Source: Tachypleus tridentatus
Taxonomy: Eukaryota > Arthropoda > Merostomata > Xiphosura > Limulidae
Length of the DNA: 64,000 nt
Reading direction: 5' to 3'
NCBI RefSeq assembly: GCF_004210375.1
Contig: NC_134837.1
Coordinates: 160,683,310-160,747,309, forward strand
This document shows positions 24,201 to 39,200 of the stretch, in pieces. The translations under genes were made by a program, and so were the position numbers. The notes beneath the pieces were generated by a model. The model was given only the letters and a program-made list of their open reading frames with translations. It had not been told where the DNA came from and did not search any database. The stretch's first letter is position 1. The number at the start of each line of letters is the position of its first letter.

Positions 24201-27200
24201 TTAATGTTATTTTCTTGACCTTTTTAAAACACTTTTGTAAGCGAAATAATTCATACATTTTTAAAACAGCCATTATTCGCATGTACATTTTAAAATTTAT
24301 GCTAAATCTAAAACATTAGATTGTTTACATACAGCAACGTTTCAAGTTTGTTTCAGATACCAGATAAAATATCTTTTATATAATCCTCTTTTCCAGTGGA
24401 ATCTGCTAAATTGTGCATTAAATTCGTAATTTTTGCACATAAACAAGATAAAAATAATTTATTATGCAACGTATGCTTCACGCTTCAGATCTGATTCGGT
24501 AAAAGCAAACGTTTTAAAACCAGCGTGTTTCATATTTTCTGATTTTTAAAACACCGAAATTTAAATCGAACCACATATCTATCTGTATAAATGTAATAGT
24601 ACTGTTCTGTTGAATGTCCAGGTAACTACTTCGCAAGGTGTGGATTGATCTTCACCAAAATGCTTTAGTAGATTCATGAGGGATTGCATATACATTTTTA
24701 GTTTCGCGGTTTTTATGAGTCTATTTTGCGCTTTTTTGTACCACTACTTCATTCTCTCAAAATGGATTTTCACCAGATTTGGTATGAAGATTTACTGGGT
24801 TCTTGGAAAAATACATACAAATTTCGAATTTTACGTTTATAGCTATTGTTTCGCTCCCTTTTGACATATCTTCATCAAATTTGGCATGGAAGCTTGCTGG
24901 GTCAATGCTAAAATTGCGGTTTCATATTTTGTTTTGCAGTTTTATAGATTTTTTTTTTATTATTTATAAGAGAAGCAACTTTTCGTGTCCTAAGATAAGT
25001 TCCAAGAGAGTGGCACTCCAACTATTATATAAATATATTTGCAACCATATATGCTCCGAAATTGTTTTAAGAAGAGTTGAATAACATATTGTATCACTGC
25101 TTAAAGACTTAAATTGTTAACGACAGGTGATGTAAATTTACAAACTATAATTAAAATGTTATAGCAACACGAAGTGTATTAGATAAGTCACTTATTTTAT
25201 ATAACTGACAGATTATAATATAATAGCTTAGAAAAAATAAAGAACTAATGGAATTAAAATCAATCAGTTGACAGTTCAACTTAACAAAATCGGTTGACTT
25301 TTAAGTAATTTGGGGAATGCAATTCGTCAGAAATTCTCGTTGAGATTAGTTTATTTTAAATGTAAGTTGCTTATTTTGGTGTTTATTAAGGTTGCAATGC
25401 AGTTCAACAACCTTGATAAAACCTGTTGATAATACCTTAAGTTTTTTCAACTGGTTTTTCACTGTTTGAATCACAAAAGTCATTTACATTAATTTAATTG
25501 TGATTTTATTAACAAATCCTTCACTCATTTTTAGGAAAAAAATGATACTTGGAACAGCATTATTTAATAACAAGTACTATAGTTGTCTAATTAATTACAT
25601 TGCGTTTTTCTTTGAAACATCTGAGGAGTTTTGTTTTCTTATTTTATTGAATTTCGCGTAAAGCTACACGAGGCTATCTGCGATAGTCATCTCCAAAGTA
25701 GCAGTGTAAGACTAGAGAGAAGGTAGATAGTAATTACCACTCACCGCGAACTCTTAGATTAATCTTTTACTAACTAATAGTGTGTCAATGTGATTGACCG
25801 TCACATTATAACATGCCTAAAAGGGCGCGCTGACTGCGATTCGAACCCATCACCCTCAGATTACGAGTCCACGTTTTATCCCACCAAGCCATGCCGGGCA
25901 CGCGGAGGAGTAAATTGTTAAAAAATTATGAATCTGTTTACAATTTTCTCAGTTGAGAATACTTTAATTATTTGTACAAAATAAATTTCTAACGTCATAC
26001 CTCTAAAACGGTTGATAATCATGTTTTTAATATGGAAAACAAGGCAAAATAGTGTATAGGAATATTTTTTTCACATATTGGTAAATACCTCTCTGTAACT
26101 ACTGTTTCAAATGGTATGTTACCAATAAATGTTAAAATTTCTCATTTATCCATCATTGTTTACCTCTTAATTGGTGCTGTAATTTGATGGACTGAAACTG
26201 ATATAAAGCAAATATTAAAATTAAGTTTTAATGAAACGTTTAAAAATATTTCAAAACATATTGGCTTATACAGGTAATTCATGACTCAACCTAACGTTAA
26301 TGTGTTTGGAGTCAGTTTATGCCTTCGTTTACCTACGTATTGATTTGTCTGTTTCAGAAGTCTCGCGTAAAATTACGTAAAGAATTATTTCTGTACAGCA
26401 ACAACTGTTTTGAATTGAGGCAAGGAAGGCGACTAGTCAACAGCATAAGCCGTCATTTCTCAGGCTATTATAATAGAAATTGAATGGCGCTCTTTTGATA
26501 CACGCATAACCCAAAACTGTAGAGTAGTTTTCACGCTAATGGGACACGAAACCAAGAACATTCGGATACAAGGTTCGTGCACACTATGCACTAAATCCCA
26601 CTTGGTCGGATTCTGAACTTATAAATTAATATTTAAAAAACCTTCAAATTAGCCAGAAAATTAAATAATTACTTATATAATCTCCAGTCTAAATGATTTT
26701 CACCAGCGCTTTAAATCGTATAAACATTAGATGAATGACTTGATAAGGTATCTAAATTTTTCAAACACTCTTGTAGTTAAACATTTATCTTCACAGTAAA
26801 TCGATACAAGCTCATGTCATGTTGCTTTCACGATGCACAATATACTATTACTAATGCAAATAAGCTCGAACTGCATTGCTGTGTTCAATTGGATAGCCTA
26901 CGAATAACTCTCATTTGCATTTTCAAGTTGTCCGTCTCTACAAATACAGATATTTTAAACATTGTTTTCGAACACAAAGATCATTATATTCGTGATACCA
27001 TAATATTATGTAAGGGTACATGTATAAACGACAAACGTATGCTGTTTGTTCAAATACATAAATGATCCAAGATGTGAAAGTACCAGTGGTTAGCATTTTT
27101 AATCGTATGACTCAACGTCAGATACGATTAGTATAAGAATAAGAGAATGAAGTAGGTTAAATCATTTTATATATATCTGCTTTGTTTGTTTAGAATTAAC

Positions 27201-30200
27201 CACAAAGATACGCAATGGGCTATCTGTGCTAGCCGTCCCTAATTTAGCAGTGTAAGACTAGAGAGAAGGTAGCTAGTTATCACCACCCACCGCCAACTCT
27301 TGGGCTACTCTTTTACCAACGAATAGTGGGATTGACCGCAACATTATAACGCCCCCACGGCTGAAAGGGCGAGCATGTTTGGCGCGACGGGGATGCGAAC
27401 CTGCGACCCTCAGGTTACGAGTCGCACGCCTCAACACGATGGCCATGCCGGGCCCTGCCTTCTAACAGAAATACAGTATTGCAAATTTTAAATGTTCGTT
27501 CACACAGCGGAAAGTCTGAGGAATTAAAACGCTAAAACCGGATTTTGATACCTTTGGGGGACAGACCACATCTAGCCCAAAGTGTAGCTTTGTGTTTAAT
27601 TTCGAACATCTGTTCTTTAAATGCTCTATGTTTCTAATTAAACAATTGAAAATGTTTTAATCAATAGCTTATACACATTTTATAAGTTAAATTTTATGTT
27701 ATAAAATAAGTTAATAACCGATATGTGTCAATATTTCTTTTGTTGCGATATCAACTGCTTTAGAAACCCTATCTTTCATCATTGATTATAATAAACAAGC
27801 ATTTATTTTAAAATTATATACATTCGTCAATAAAGTATTTATATCAAATATCACGTTAAGAAAATATATTTATGTTTTGTCACCAACAAGAATGTTGATA
27901 TAACGCAATTAACCATACAAATGACAAAGCAGACGTTATATATGGCGTAATGAGATCATGCAACTTAGCAAAGTAATAATAAAGCATTTATTACACAGGA
28001 TATATTTCGAATGCGTGTGTTTCTCTTATAACAAAGCCACATTGAGTTATCTGCTGTGTCCACCGAGGGGACTCGAACCTCTGGTTTTAGCGTTGTAATT
28101 TCGAAAACTTAACGCAGTCCCAGCGGGGGACTTTAGAAGATGTCTTGGGTATTTGTACAGCATGCGGGTTGTCACTGTTAGAGCTCCTCATAATGAAGAG
28201 ACGTCGAAGATAGGAGTTTATTTAATTTCGCGCAAAGCTACACGAGGGTTATCTGCACTAGCCGTTCATAATTTTACCAACGAATAGTGGGATTAACCGA
28301 ACTTCATAACGACCCCACATCTGAAAGGGTGAGTATGACTGGTGTGAGAAGGATTCGAACCCGCGCCCCTCGAATTACGAGTCGAGTGCTTTAACCACCT
28401 GGCCATGCCGGGCCGTAGGTCTATATATATATATATATATATTAGATCAAAAATATACAATACTTGGTATATGTCATGTCGAGAGCCGACATATTCCTCT
28501 TCAGTCAGATATATAACTTTGATATTAATTTCAGTTAAACGATACAAAACATACAAACAGGTATAACATAAATTTTATCACTCTAATACAGGAATCCGAC
28601 AAGGCAGTGTGGACGTGTTTTTGGAAGGTCTGGCTCTAGCAAAAGGAGAGAAAAAGCGATTAGAAAAGCTTAAATTCAATATTGATCTTCAAGGTATTTG
28701 CTTTTCTGATGAAATAAAACACAAGTATAAATATAAATATTCGTTTGAAACAAGTTTATCTGTTTCTACTTTCACGAAAGCTTGAAAAAAAATAAGGAAT
28801 TTTAACGTTCACTTTATTCATTTAAATAAAGTAACGTGAACATACTTTATACGGTTTTTTTATTATTATTGTAAGCTGAATATCAATAAACAACAACATT
28901 ATTTTACTCAAGTTATAAACAATCATAGTTTCCTCACGCGATTTAGTTTCGGTTAAGTCCTTTCCATGAGTTTTATCCGTGTTAGTTTTTCCTGTATCTT
29001 TAGCCTTCATTCATCATCTTAATCAGTTTTTTAAACTTTATATTGCTTTAGAACTTATCCTTACAAACTGAGTATTATTTTTAAATTTTTTATCAGCTCA
29101 CAGTAACTGGCTGATCAACTGAAGTATATTGTTAACATGAATATATTTTAATTAGTACAGTTTTTTCATAACCTCTTTTAAAACTTTTATTCTTAACCTA
29201 TTGATGTAAAAATATGTCTATTTTACTGCTTTGTTCATTAAACAAATACAATTCTAATACATGTGTTTGTGACATATGTATAAAGGCGTTCGGGTTGTTT
29301 GTGTGCCAGCTGAGATGATTCTCAAGATTCTGAAACATGAAACTCATCAAAACAAACCAAGTGGATCATCTTTTCTTGCTAGTCCTAATCCTTCTCGTTA
29401 ATTTTCTGTAGCTCTCTTTGTTGCTGTCGAACAGGAGCACGTGGAACGTGCTCGAAGTATTCTTGTGACAACGGATGTTGACGTCAATAGGTAGGGGGAG
29501 CCAATGTTGTTGTTTTTTCGAAGAAAATATATATGTTTCGTATGCATGGTGTATCACATTTTTCCAGCATTTTTGCTCATTGAATGTTGGAAAAGTTCTT
29601 ATGCCTTCTACAAATTTAAGATAGCTTCAAACAAATGATACATTTAATTCAGCCCTAAAAATAGCGTAAAACCTTGAAATATATATTTTATTCTAAAAAT
29701 ATTTTAAATGTTTGTTTCTACTAAAAATTAGCAAAACAAAGCCAATAAATATGTTTAATTCGGGACTTTGGTTTTACAATGTTCCGTGTTGTAAAATTAT
29801 TGAATATCAAAATCAGTATGTTTTCATAAATATTCTATTTGAATTTTTCTGAACTTCGTAATTTATGAATTTTTCATTTTTTTAAAATCTTATTTGATAC
29901 GCTGTTTAAATGATTTTGTAAATTCAATCTTTGACTATTTATTTCAACAAAGTTTTAAGCAATCAGTCTTTCAATTTAAACGAAAATGATCACTTAGCCT
30001 AGTAGAATGATTTAAGAGTACCTTCATAAAGAATGGGGTGGAATCCCCATAGAAAAACTCTTAATTCCAAAGGCGAAAGAATAACGAGCAGTATGAATAT
30101 CACTTGAAAATATTCCACGAAATTAATTTTTATGTGAAATCGATGATGAGAATTAAAGAGAACGAGTGATATAAAACAAGTTATTATTTCTACAGAAAGA

Positions 30201-33200
30201 CATAACTTGACTACAAACATTTTATACGTCAAAGTGTAAATTTCGAGTTAAAGTTTTGTTTGTTTGTTTTTTGAATTTCGCGCAAAACTACACGAGGGCT
30301 ATCTGTGCTATCCGTTCCTAATTTAGCAATGTAAGACTAGAGGGAAGGCAACTAGTCATCACCACCCACCGCCAACTCTTGGGCTACGTTTTACCAACAA
30401 ATAGTGGGATTGACCCTAACATTATAATGTCCCACAGCTGAAGGGGCGAGCATGTTTAGTATGAAGAGGGTTTGAACCCGCGACCATCAGGTTACGAGTC
30501 GAACGCCCTAATCACGTGGCCATGCAGTGCTCGATCAGTAGGTAATGCGAATAAAAAATACGCTTTATCCGACAAAATAACCCAACAATCGAACATCTTG
30601 AAGGTCGATAACGTTTCTTTAAATTCCAATTTGAGATCATATTTTACTACTAGTTTATGAGGTAGAATTTATTTAATCAGTTCAAGATGATTTCGCTCAC
30701 ATTATACTATTATTAACCACCACCAGTATAGAAACACAGAAAAAGAAAACAATAGCATTATATAATTAGTAAAGTAATGTATATATATATTTATCCACAA
30801 TGTATGAGGTAAAAATACAGTATTATAGCATCTTTATCTTCATTGGAATACTCAAGACATGATATCCGACTTCTGGTCTTTTCCTATTTTATTAAATGAA
30901 TTAAATAGTTTAATTTGAATTATTCATGAGAATTATAGAATATGGATTAATTATTTGAATATAAGATATTTCTTTACTTCTACCTTTGTTATTAAGGCAT
31001 CGAATCTATCATTATCTCTGCGGATGTTTCTCTGAATTATTATTTTTGAACGAACATTTCTTATAGACTGATAATCTGTAATGCATTTTTCTTAAATTCA
31101 TATAAGGAAACAAATAGTATATGTCCAAATCATGGTAACAGTTAACTCCACTTATGATATTGGCAGTCTATCCAATTGTATAAAAGGTCTATTTTTTTTA
31201 CAAATAAAAACGACAACAAGGAACAATATGATCTTGGAAGGACTTTGAAGATTTGTCCATAAACAAAACTTAGGATTTATGACATTAATTCATTGCCCTG
31301 ATTCCTTCATATACTTTATTTTTATGCTTTGTAACCCCCATACAACAAAAAATGCGTTGAATATTAATCTCTATTTTAATTATGTATGGTTTGGATTTTC
31401 TTTTCGAGCTTCTTATAGTTTCATAGCGCTAACAGAAAACTAAACGTGAAGGTCTGTACTATTAACGTCATATCTAATACTTTTATATTCATTACTTGAG
31501 ATTTGGGTTTCATTTTTTAGCTTTAGTTATATATATATTTTTCCTATAATAATTAAAGAATTTCCATTTTTCTTCATCAAAATAGAGTTTGAATGATGAT
31601 TCAAAATAAGGCCATCAAAATTTCAAATTTGTAAAAATCTTTGAAACTTTACATCAGTCTATTATGGTATCTGTCAACCATTAATTAAACCTGTATTTAA
31701 TTTTACATGATAGCATCAATGGAGACGGCTTTAACACGCTGGACATTGCGGTGATGACTAACTGTGTTTCAATGGTCAAGATGTTGCAGTATCATGGAGG
31801 GAAGGAAAGCAAACTTTGTAAGCTATACTTTGTTTTTGTGAGCGTATGGAATTAATTATGACAGTAATTAAGAAACAATTTTATTAATTTATTAATTAAA
31901 ACGTACTCATTTTATGAATTTTTCTTTTATATTAGAAAGTGCATCTCTCCTAGATGATTTCTCAGCTCGTTGTTTTAATACATTTTACTAAAACTAAAAT
32001 TTAATCATATACGATTTATTGTTATACTGGCTAATTCGTGTTCGAATGTAACCCAAGCTATTTCTGCAGGCTAGTATATTAAAATTGTGTAATTCATATA
32101 ACATGTTAAACTTAGTATAAAACACTTAATTACTTGAGTGTTAGTAAGGTGTATTGAGAAAATATAAAGTGACAAAATTATTTTATTATTTCAAAAATTC
32201 CACAGTAATTATTCACTTATTTCAACATTAATATTTTCACACTTATTTTTCCTTTCTTAGCACACTTCTTCAATTTGTTGTTTTTTACTTACATGTTCCC
32301 TAATTGTGATAAAATTTGCCGAGAAGAAATTAATTGTTTAATGGTATCTGTAATCTTACAAAGTTAAACCTCATAACAATTTACTGATCAGGCACCAAAC
32401 TACAAAACTAACATAACACAACAATTTGCATACTGTTATTTTAGTTTTTTAACGTATTCTACTATTTGTTTGTTTGAAATAGTTTAAAATACTTCTTTTC
32501 CTAGTCTCTACTAAGGAAAGTCGAGCCAGCCATCTGATTTCTCTGGTCAACGAAGCTGAACGTTGTGAAAATGACTTGTCTGCTTGCGTCTACAACACAT
32601 CAATCAGTAGTAGCTTATCAGCCGCCTTATTAAAGGTTGGATTCATATATTTCTATGTTATATATAGCAAACTTACGTTGTTTAAAACTCATGAACTATT
32701 CTTTCAAATGCTGAAATGTAGAACTGAGTTATATACAATGCGTGTTTGCAAGATGGGGAAAAATTAAGATTGTGTGTTTGGAATTTTGCGTTAAGCTACA
32801 CTGCGCTAGTCGCCCTAATGTAGCATTGTAAGACTAGCCAACTCTTGGGTTGCTTCTTTACCAACGAGTAGTGGGATTGATCGTCACATTATAACACCTT
32901 CACGGCTGAAAAGGCGAGCATGTTTGAAACAGAACACACGATTATGGAAAATGTAAGTTCTATCAGGAGCTAGATGCATTGCGTGTGTCCTTTCAAAATT
33001 ATTAAATATATATACTTTTACGATTTAAATTCATGAGATCACTCAGGACATATAATAATAAAAACTTTACTCTTAAGAAATACTTCAGACAAAAGTGTAA
33101 AAGGAAAATCGCGATTCAACATTGTGGTCAAAGTTTGGATCAACCATTCACTTTATGGTATTCTTTTAGACAGCCAACCAACTGCGCCAACATTAATCCA

Positions 33201-36200
33201 TCTTGTGTTTAAAAAGATGAATTATTATATTACAGCTGAAGTATATACCCTATATACGAATTTATGAAATAGACTCTTAAAACTATTGAAACAAACCTTT
33301 CATAAAATATATTATTTTTATCTCCTTTTTATTGTTTGTTATGCACATAAATGGATACCTAATGATAAATAAGAAATTATCAAGATATAATGTTATGTTA
33401 TCGTGAACATGTTTTGGACGAATTTATTTTTCCATTGCAAAAAACAAATTTTACTTGATCCTTTCTTCCTCAAGGAAAAGGAACGACAGCTGACACTATG
33501 GCAAAGACGACTGAATCTTCTAAAAAAGATGTTAAATGGTTTTGAACGAATACGTGAGTTCACGTTCCTAACTTTCTTATGTTTACCTTTTTTGATTTCA
33601 TAAGTACAATTTTTTCATAGTGAAAATGCGGTAGATTTTTGTACGTGTATGTATTTTTATTCTAATTGTAAATCGACTTTTATTTGGATTATATCCAATG
33701 TAATTACTTGTTGTGCTTGTACTGATTATGATGATATATTTTAGTAAAATAAAGATTCTTAGTAAGTGCATTAATTATACACCCTTTTAGATTGTTCGTA
33801 AAATATTTGAATCAGTAGCTAAAGTACTCTCTAACAACAACATTCAAAATGACATAAAAATAAGTAGACCAAGCTACGATAATGAAATATAAAATGTAAA
33901 TTAAGTTTTTTTTTTAATCTATTCATGATTTAGGGCCTCCGGATCCGCCCAAGTATGTGCAGTTGAAAGTAGTTGGACCTAGAGCACTTTGTATTAATAT
34001 TTACGAATCTGACTCTCGAAATGATGCCTATAGTATTGTAACTAAATATAAAGGTGAGAATTATCTTGTATACCAATGAGGAAATTAAATAATGAATGAA
34101 ATCTAATTTTACTCATGAACTGTTATGATGCTAGTCTTATATTAATAATCTGAAGACACAGCTCTTTTATGCTGTGATCATTTAAGAAACTGGTCTACAT
34201 TCGGTTCGTATCATCTTACTTTAAGCCTAGTGTGATACAAATCGTATTTAAGCTCGTTCTTAGCTGTAAAATTCGCAAACTGCCACTTGAGATTCAAGTG
34301 ATAGTGTGGTTGAAAACACATTTTAAGTGTATCTTGGTGTCTTGTATAAAAAAAAATAAAGGTGTATATGAATGATTAAAACAATGTTATCTGAGTCTAG
34401 GAAAATATGTTTTAAGTATATTATAAAAGTAATTGAACAAAAATGAAAGAAAAAATATGCGAAACCTACCATTATGATTTCTGAAAAAAACAAAGATTCG
34501 CATATTTTGCAAAACAACTTAATCACAAGGACAGTTATGGTTTATTATTCACCTATAAGAAACAAAATAGCTGTGGTTGTTTATTCAATCATAACCATGG
34601 TTTATCGGTTGTTAGGCTTAACGATGGGAAACTGGAGAAGGAACGAGCTCATATTTTCTGATCATCAGGAAGTATAACCTAACATTCATTTAGCTTTTGA
34701 TGCAGTAGAAAACAAAATTAAATACTCAACAAACGATTTATTTACAAGTGTGAATAGACTGCACAAAAGAAAACATTTGTGACAAGGAATAAATATACAT
34801 ATTTGTTTGTGAAATCTATTACGATTTAAAAATTGTATCGATAAACAATGCTTTTAAAAAAATTGTAAATGAAAGAAACAAAGAATAGGATATACAAAAG
34901 TTGTATCAAAAGAATTATACGATCACCTTTTTAACAGGACATACATTTGCTGTTAATTAAATGCTTACTGAATTTCCTAAATCTTTGTCATGATCTTGTA
35001 TGGATAACATTACACTAAAGTCAATGTAATAAAATTCTTGTTGTGTTATTTTCATTGATATAAATTCAGTTCGATTTATTTTGATTTAATACCACTGAAT
35101 ATTATCCAAAAGAGGGAAACACATTGGTGGTATTAAAAATTGTTTTTAAAAGTTTTTATTTTTATACTACTTCAAAGATTTTCCGTACTTATGATTAGCT
35201 GCAGTGATATGCTTTCAACATATAATCTGTAACGTCAGAGTTAAATACAATAACGCAAGCGGAAGTGAATATCTGGTATATCTTAATTACATATTTGATA
35301 ATATTTGATATTCTTTTAAGCTGTTGAAAACTTTTCCATCGATCTTAATAAAATTAAAATTGCATATTCAACTAGTGGAGTGGAGTCGTCATGAGGATTT
35401 TAGCCTCCTTGCGGGGTCTCAGGAAATCACTGATCTTCAACACCTAGAGATCACTATACCCGATCTTACACGGGGCACAACGTATTTTGTGAGAGTAGCC
35501 GCAGGGAACGTGAAAGGCTTCAGCTCATTCCAGGCAGCTTCACCAATTTCTGGGGTTCCATCTAGTGAGTGAAACATAATTAATTAATTTTTTTTGTATT
35601 ATTAGCTTGCAAATAACAAATGAGAAAGCTTTATTACATATGATTATTATTTTACGTTTTTGCCACGTAAACTTGATAGATGTACCATCGCTAAAGTTGA
35701 AAATAGTCAAAGGTTTCTTTATGAGTGCAGAAGGAGTTTAACTGAGGAACAACAAAATCAAATACTAAACAAAATAATTGGTAACAAATAAATGCTTCAA
35801 ATATATTTAAATGTAATTAAACAAAAACAAGGAAGGGAAAAATATGTAAACCTTACACAGATGAAACTTAATAAAATCAGTGTTGTCGAAAAAACCCACT
35901 TGTAGAGAAGAATATATGTGTAAAAACGGCTCGTTTGGGTTCTTTGTGAATCTGACGATGACCGAAGAAGGTCGAAACATTGTTCGCTCCTCCATGTAAA
36001 AAAATTTTCTGAACCCAAACGAGCCGTTTTTACATATAAACTTAATAAAGGTAATTGCTCTGTTATTCCACAATGAAATTAGTTGCTAAGTTATAAATAA
36101 CCAGTACCTCAGCGACATAAGATGGTAACTTAGTGCAAAAAAGAAAGTTGATTTTGAGAATATTTAAATCAAATACATATCATTATCTTAGGTTGGAAGG

Positions 36201-39200
36201 ACGTAGAAAATAAAAGCACTCGAGGAATTGGAAAACTTCAAGAATTAGAAAATTTATTTCTCCAAGTTATTAAATCTAGATCTGCCTATGAGTCAGAAGT
36301 TAAAGGTGTGTCCAAATATATCCATATTTATCTTATAAAATTCTTGTTATTTTCATTGATATAAATTCAGTTCGATTGATTTTTATTTATTTTATTGTCT
36401 TGCAGAAGTCTTGAGATTAGTTGAACCTATATTCAGTTTGGTTTCTTTTGAATTTCGCGCAAAGTCACACTTGAGCTATCTGCGCTAGCCGTCCCTAATT
36501 TAGCAGTGTAAAACTAGAATGAAGGCAGCTAGTCATCACCACCCACCGCCAACTCTCGGGCTATTCTTTTACCCATGAATAGTGAGATTGACCGTCATAT
36601 TATAACGCCCTCACGGCTGAAAATGCGAGCATGTTTAGTTTAACAGGGATTCGAATCCGCAACTCTCAGATTACGAGTCGAGTGCCTTAACCATCTGGCT
36701 ATACCGAGCCCGTATATTCAGTTAAAGAGAATAAAAAAAATATCACTAGCATTTTACAAGATCTAAACATACACTGGAAATGTAGTCTGATAGTAATAAA
36801 ATTTTCCTCTTTCTGAAACATGGCGCTGTCCTTGATCGACGAATCTTTAGATACCAAACGAGTAAATTTCTATTAAAGGTCCACTAAACATTAAAAGTTT
36901 TAATATGCGAAATTAATATGTTAAGTTTACGAAAGTTTTACTCAGTGCAAAGAAAATTGGCTAAAATATTCTGATGATTATTAATAAAAACATCCACGCA
37001 ATGGTAAATCAATAGTGAAAGAGTATAACACAAAGTATTTTATTTGTTTTAAAACTCAGTTGTTGAACGGCATATTAATCTGCGAAATAAATGAGATCTA
37101 GTACTCTCCTTTTTTTTTCCTGTGTTTCAAAACATCGTATTAAAAGTACTTAAGTTCTTGCCAACTGAAACCCTTCGGTATGAATTCAGGCTGAGTCTAA
37201 CTCACTCAAAACAATGCTTTTTAATCTTTTTGTTTTATTTTTATTTACTTAAAGTAAGAACTATTTTTAAGCATTAAAAGAATTATAAAACACTAACCCG
37301 AGGAAAAGGTTATGGCTCTATCCGACTTACATGTTATGTTATTATAATAGAAAATATTTTACAATGTACAATAATCAGTTGACATCACGCTCTTCTAAGA
37401 ACGTATAGCGTGTCTAAAACTATGCAGCATTCGACAAATAAATAATTTCTCATAATCTTATGCTCCTTTATAAATTGTTCTAAAGTTATTAGTGTATTAG
37501 AAGTAAGTTTACTTGTCATACTTGAGCTAACTTTACTTTCTTATTTCAGGTTTGTTAGAGCAAGTTACAGATACTCCTCACCAACAGCGTCGTCAGGTAA
37601 AAAGAACCATCAGGAACCTTTTTGCATCAGCTCCTAAATTCCAGAAAACTCTGAAGAGGCAAGTATTTGCAGTTTTTGTACTTATTAATATGTTATGAAG
37701 TTTTGAACAATAGGTAATTAATACGCTTACTAAAATAAATGAGATACATAATGATATAAAATACTAATTGTATTACTGGGTAAAGATTCGATTTGTTACA
37801 TTTTTAATACAATATGATATCCACAACGTTTTCTAGTTTAAAAGGTTTAATCTACTATACACAAAAATTAGTTCATTTTGTTATTCTTTTCTACCGATTA
37901 TCTTCTTTAGAGGAGTTTTTCTGGCTTGTCTTTTTTACAATGATGACAAAGTTTTGGTGACAACAGAAGAAGCATTGCCTGTTGTTGAAGTGGACGAAAC
38001 TTATCCCTCTACTCTTCACACGGACTTCAACTGGTTGATGAAGGTGAACGAAAATAATTAATATGTATTCCAAGAAAAAACAAATAAACAACCCTCAAAT
38101 TAATGTCGACAGCGTACCATGTTAGTAACTACCACATTTATATTTTATAAAACACAGTCTTTGAAATGTTGTAATCAAGGAAATGTTTGAATTCCATGCT
38201 ATGAAATGCAAAACTTTTTCGCGCTGATTAAATACAAGGTTGTCACGTGAGAAAGGACAATTAGTACATTTCTATGTTAATATCAGATGATGCATTTAAT
38301 CAAAACCGCACACTCATGACTAACGGCACACTGGTATATCTGTGAATTTACAACAATAGAATCCGGGTTTCGATACCGGTGGTGATCAGCGTACAGATAG
38401 TCCATCGTGTTGCTATGTACTTAACTTAAAAAAAAAGAAGGCAACGACTTAACATACATTTCTATCATGTATAAGTCATCAACTAATCAAAATATCTATT
38501 TTTAATTATATCTTGTAGAATGGTTAATAGGTACTCACACTGAACCCACAGTTTGTACATTTTCAGTTTCTGGCAACAAACGATATCTTTCAATGCACGT
38601 TTAATTTTATTTTTCAAATTTATATAATTATATAATTTATATAAATAGGATACTATTCAAACTTAACATTATAGATTAAACAGTAACAGTTAACCCAATA
38701 ACAAAGTTAGAAAAAGATGTTTGATTGCTTGTGATTTAATCTTCTCAGTTTAAAAGAATCATTTTATTATTGGTGATTTAACCAAATAAGATTTTAACTA
38801 GTGTTATCCATTGTGGTCTATTGCAATTAAATAAAAAGCCATGTTATTGTGAGCCAGGCGTGGCCTCAATAGTTAATATGCTAGACTGCGAATTGAAAAT
38901 TCCAAGGTTCTTGAGCTCAAAGTGTGACGTTTTAACACCCGCTACGTTTCTTCTTGGGGGTGCATTATGAAAGAGACAATCAATCCTACTATGAGAGTGA
39001 GCGCAGATAATAAGTGCCTTTTCTTTAGACAAAGGAAAAGTGTGTTTGTATGTGTTTTTTATAGCAAAGCTACATCGAGCTATTTTCTGTGTCCACAGAG
39101 AAGAATTGAACCCCTGATTTAGGCGTTGTATATCCATAGACATACCGCTACCCAAGCAAGCGAGGTCAAAGAACATGTGAAATACTTAGAATCTTTAATC

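Noticed and set aside
37659..37668. GT donor at 37663 for exon 13
   Set aside because: It would give phase 0 and a stop soon after entering exon 14. The GC donor alone keeps the conserved frame.
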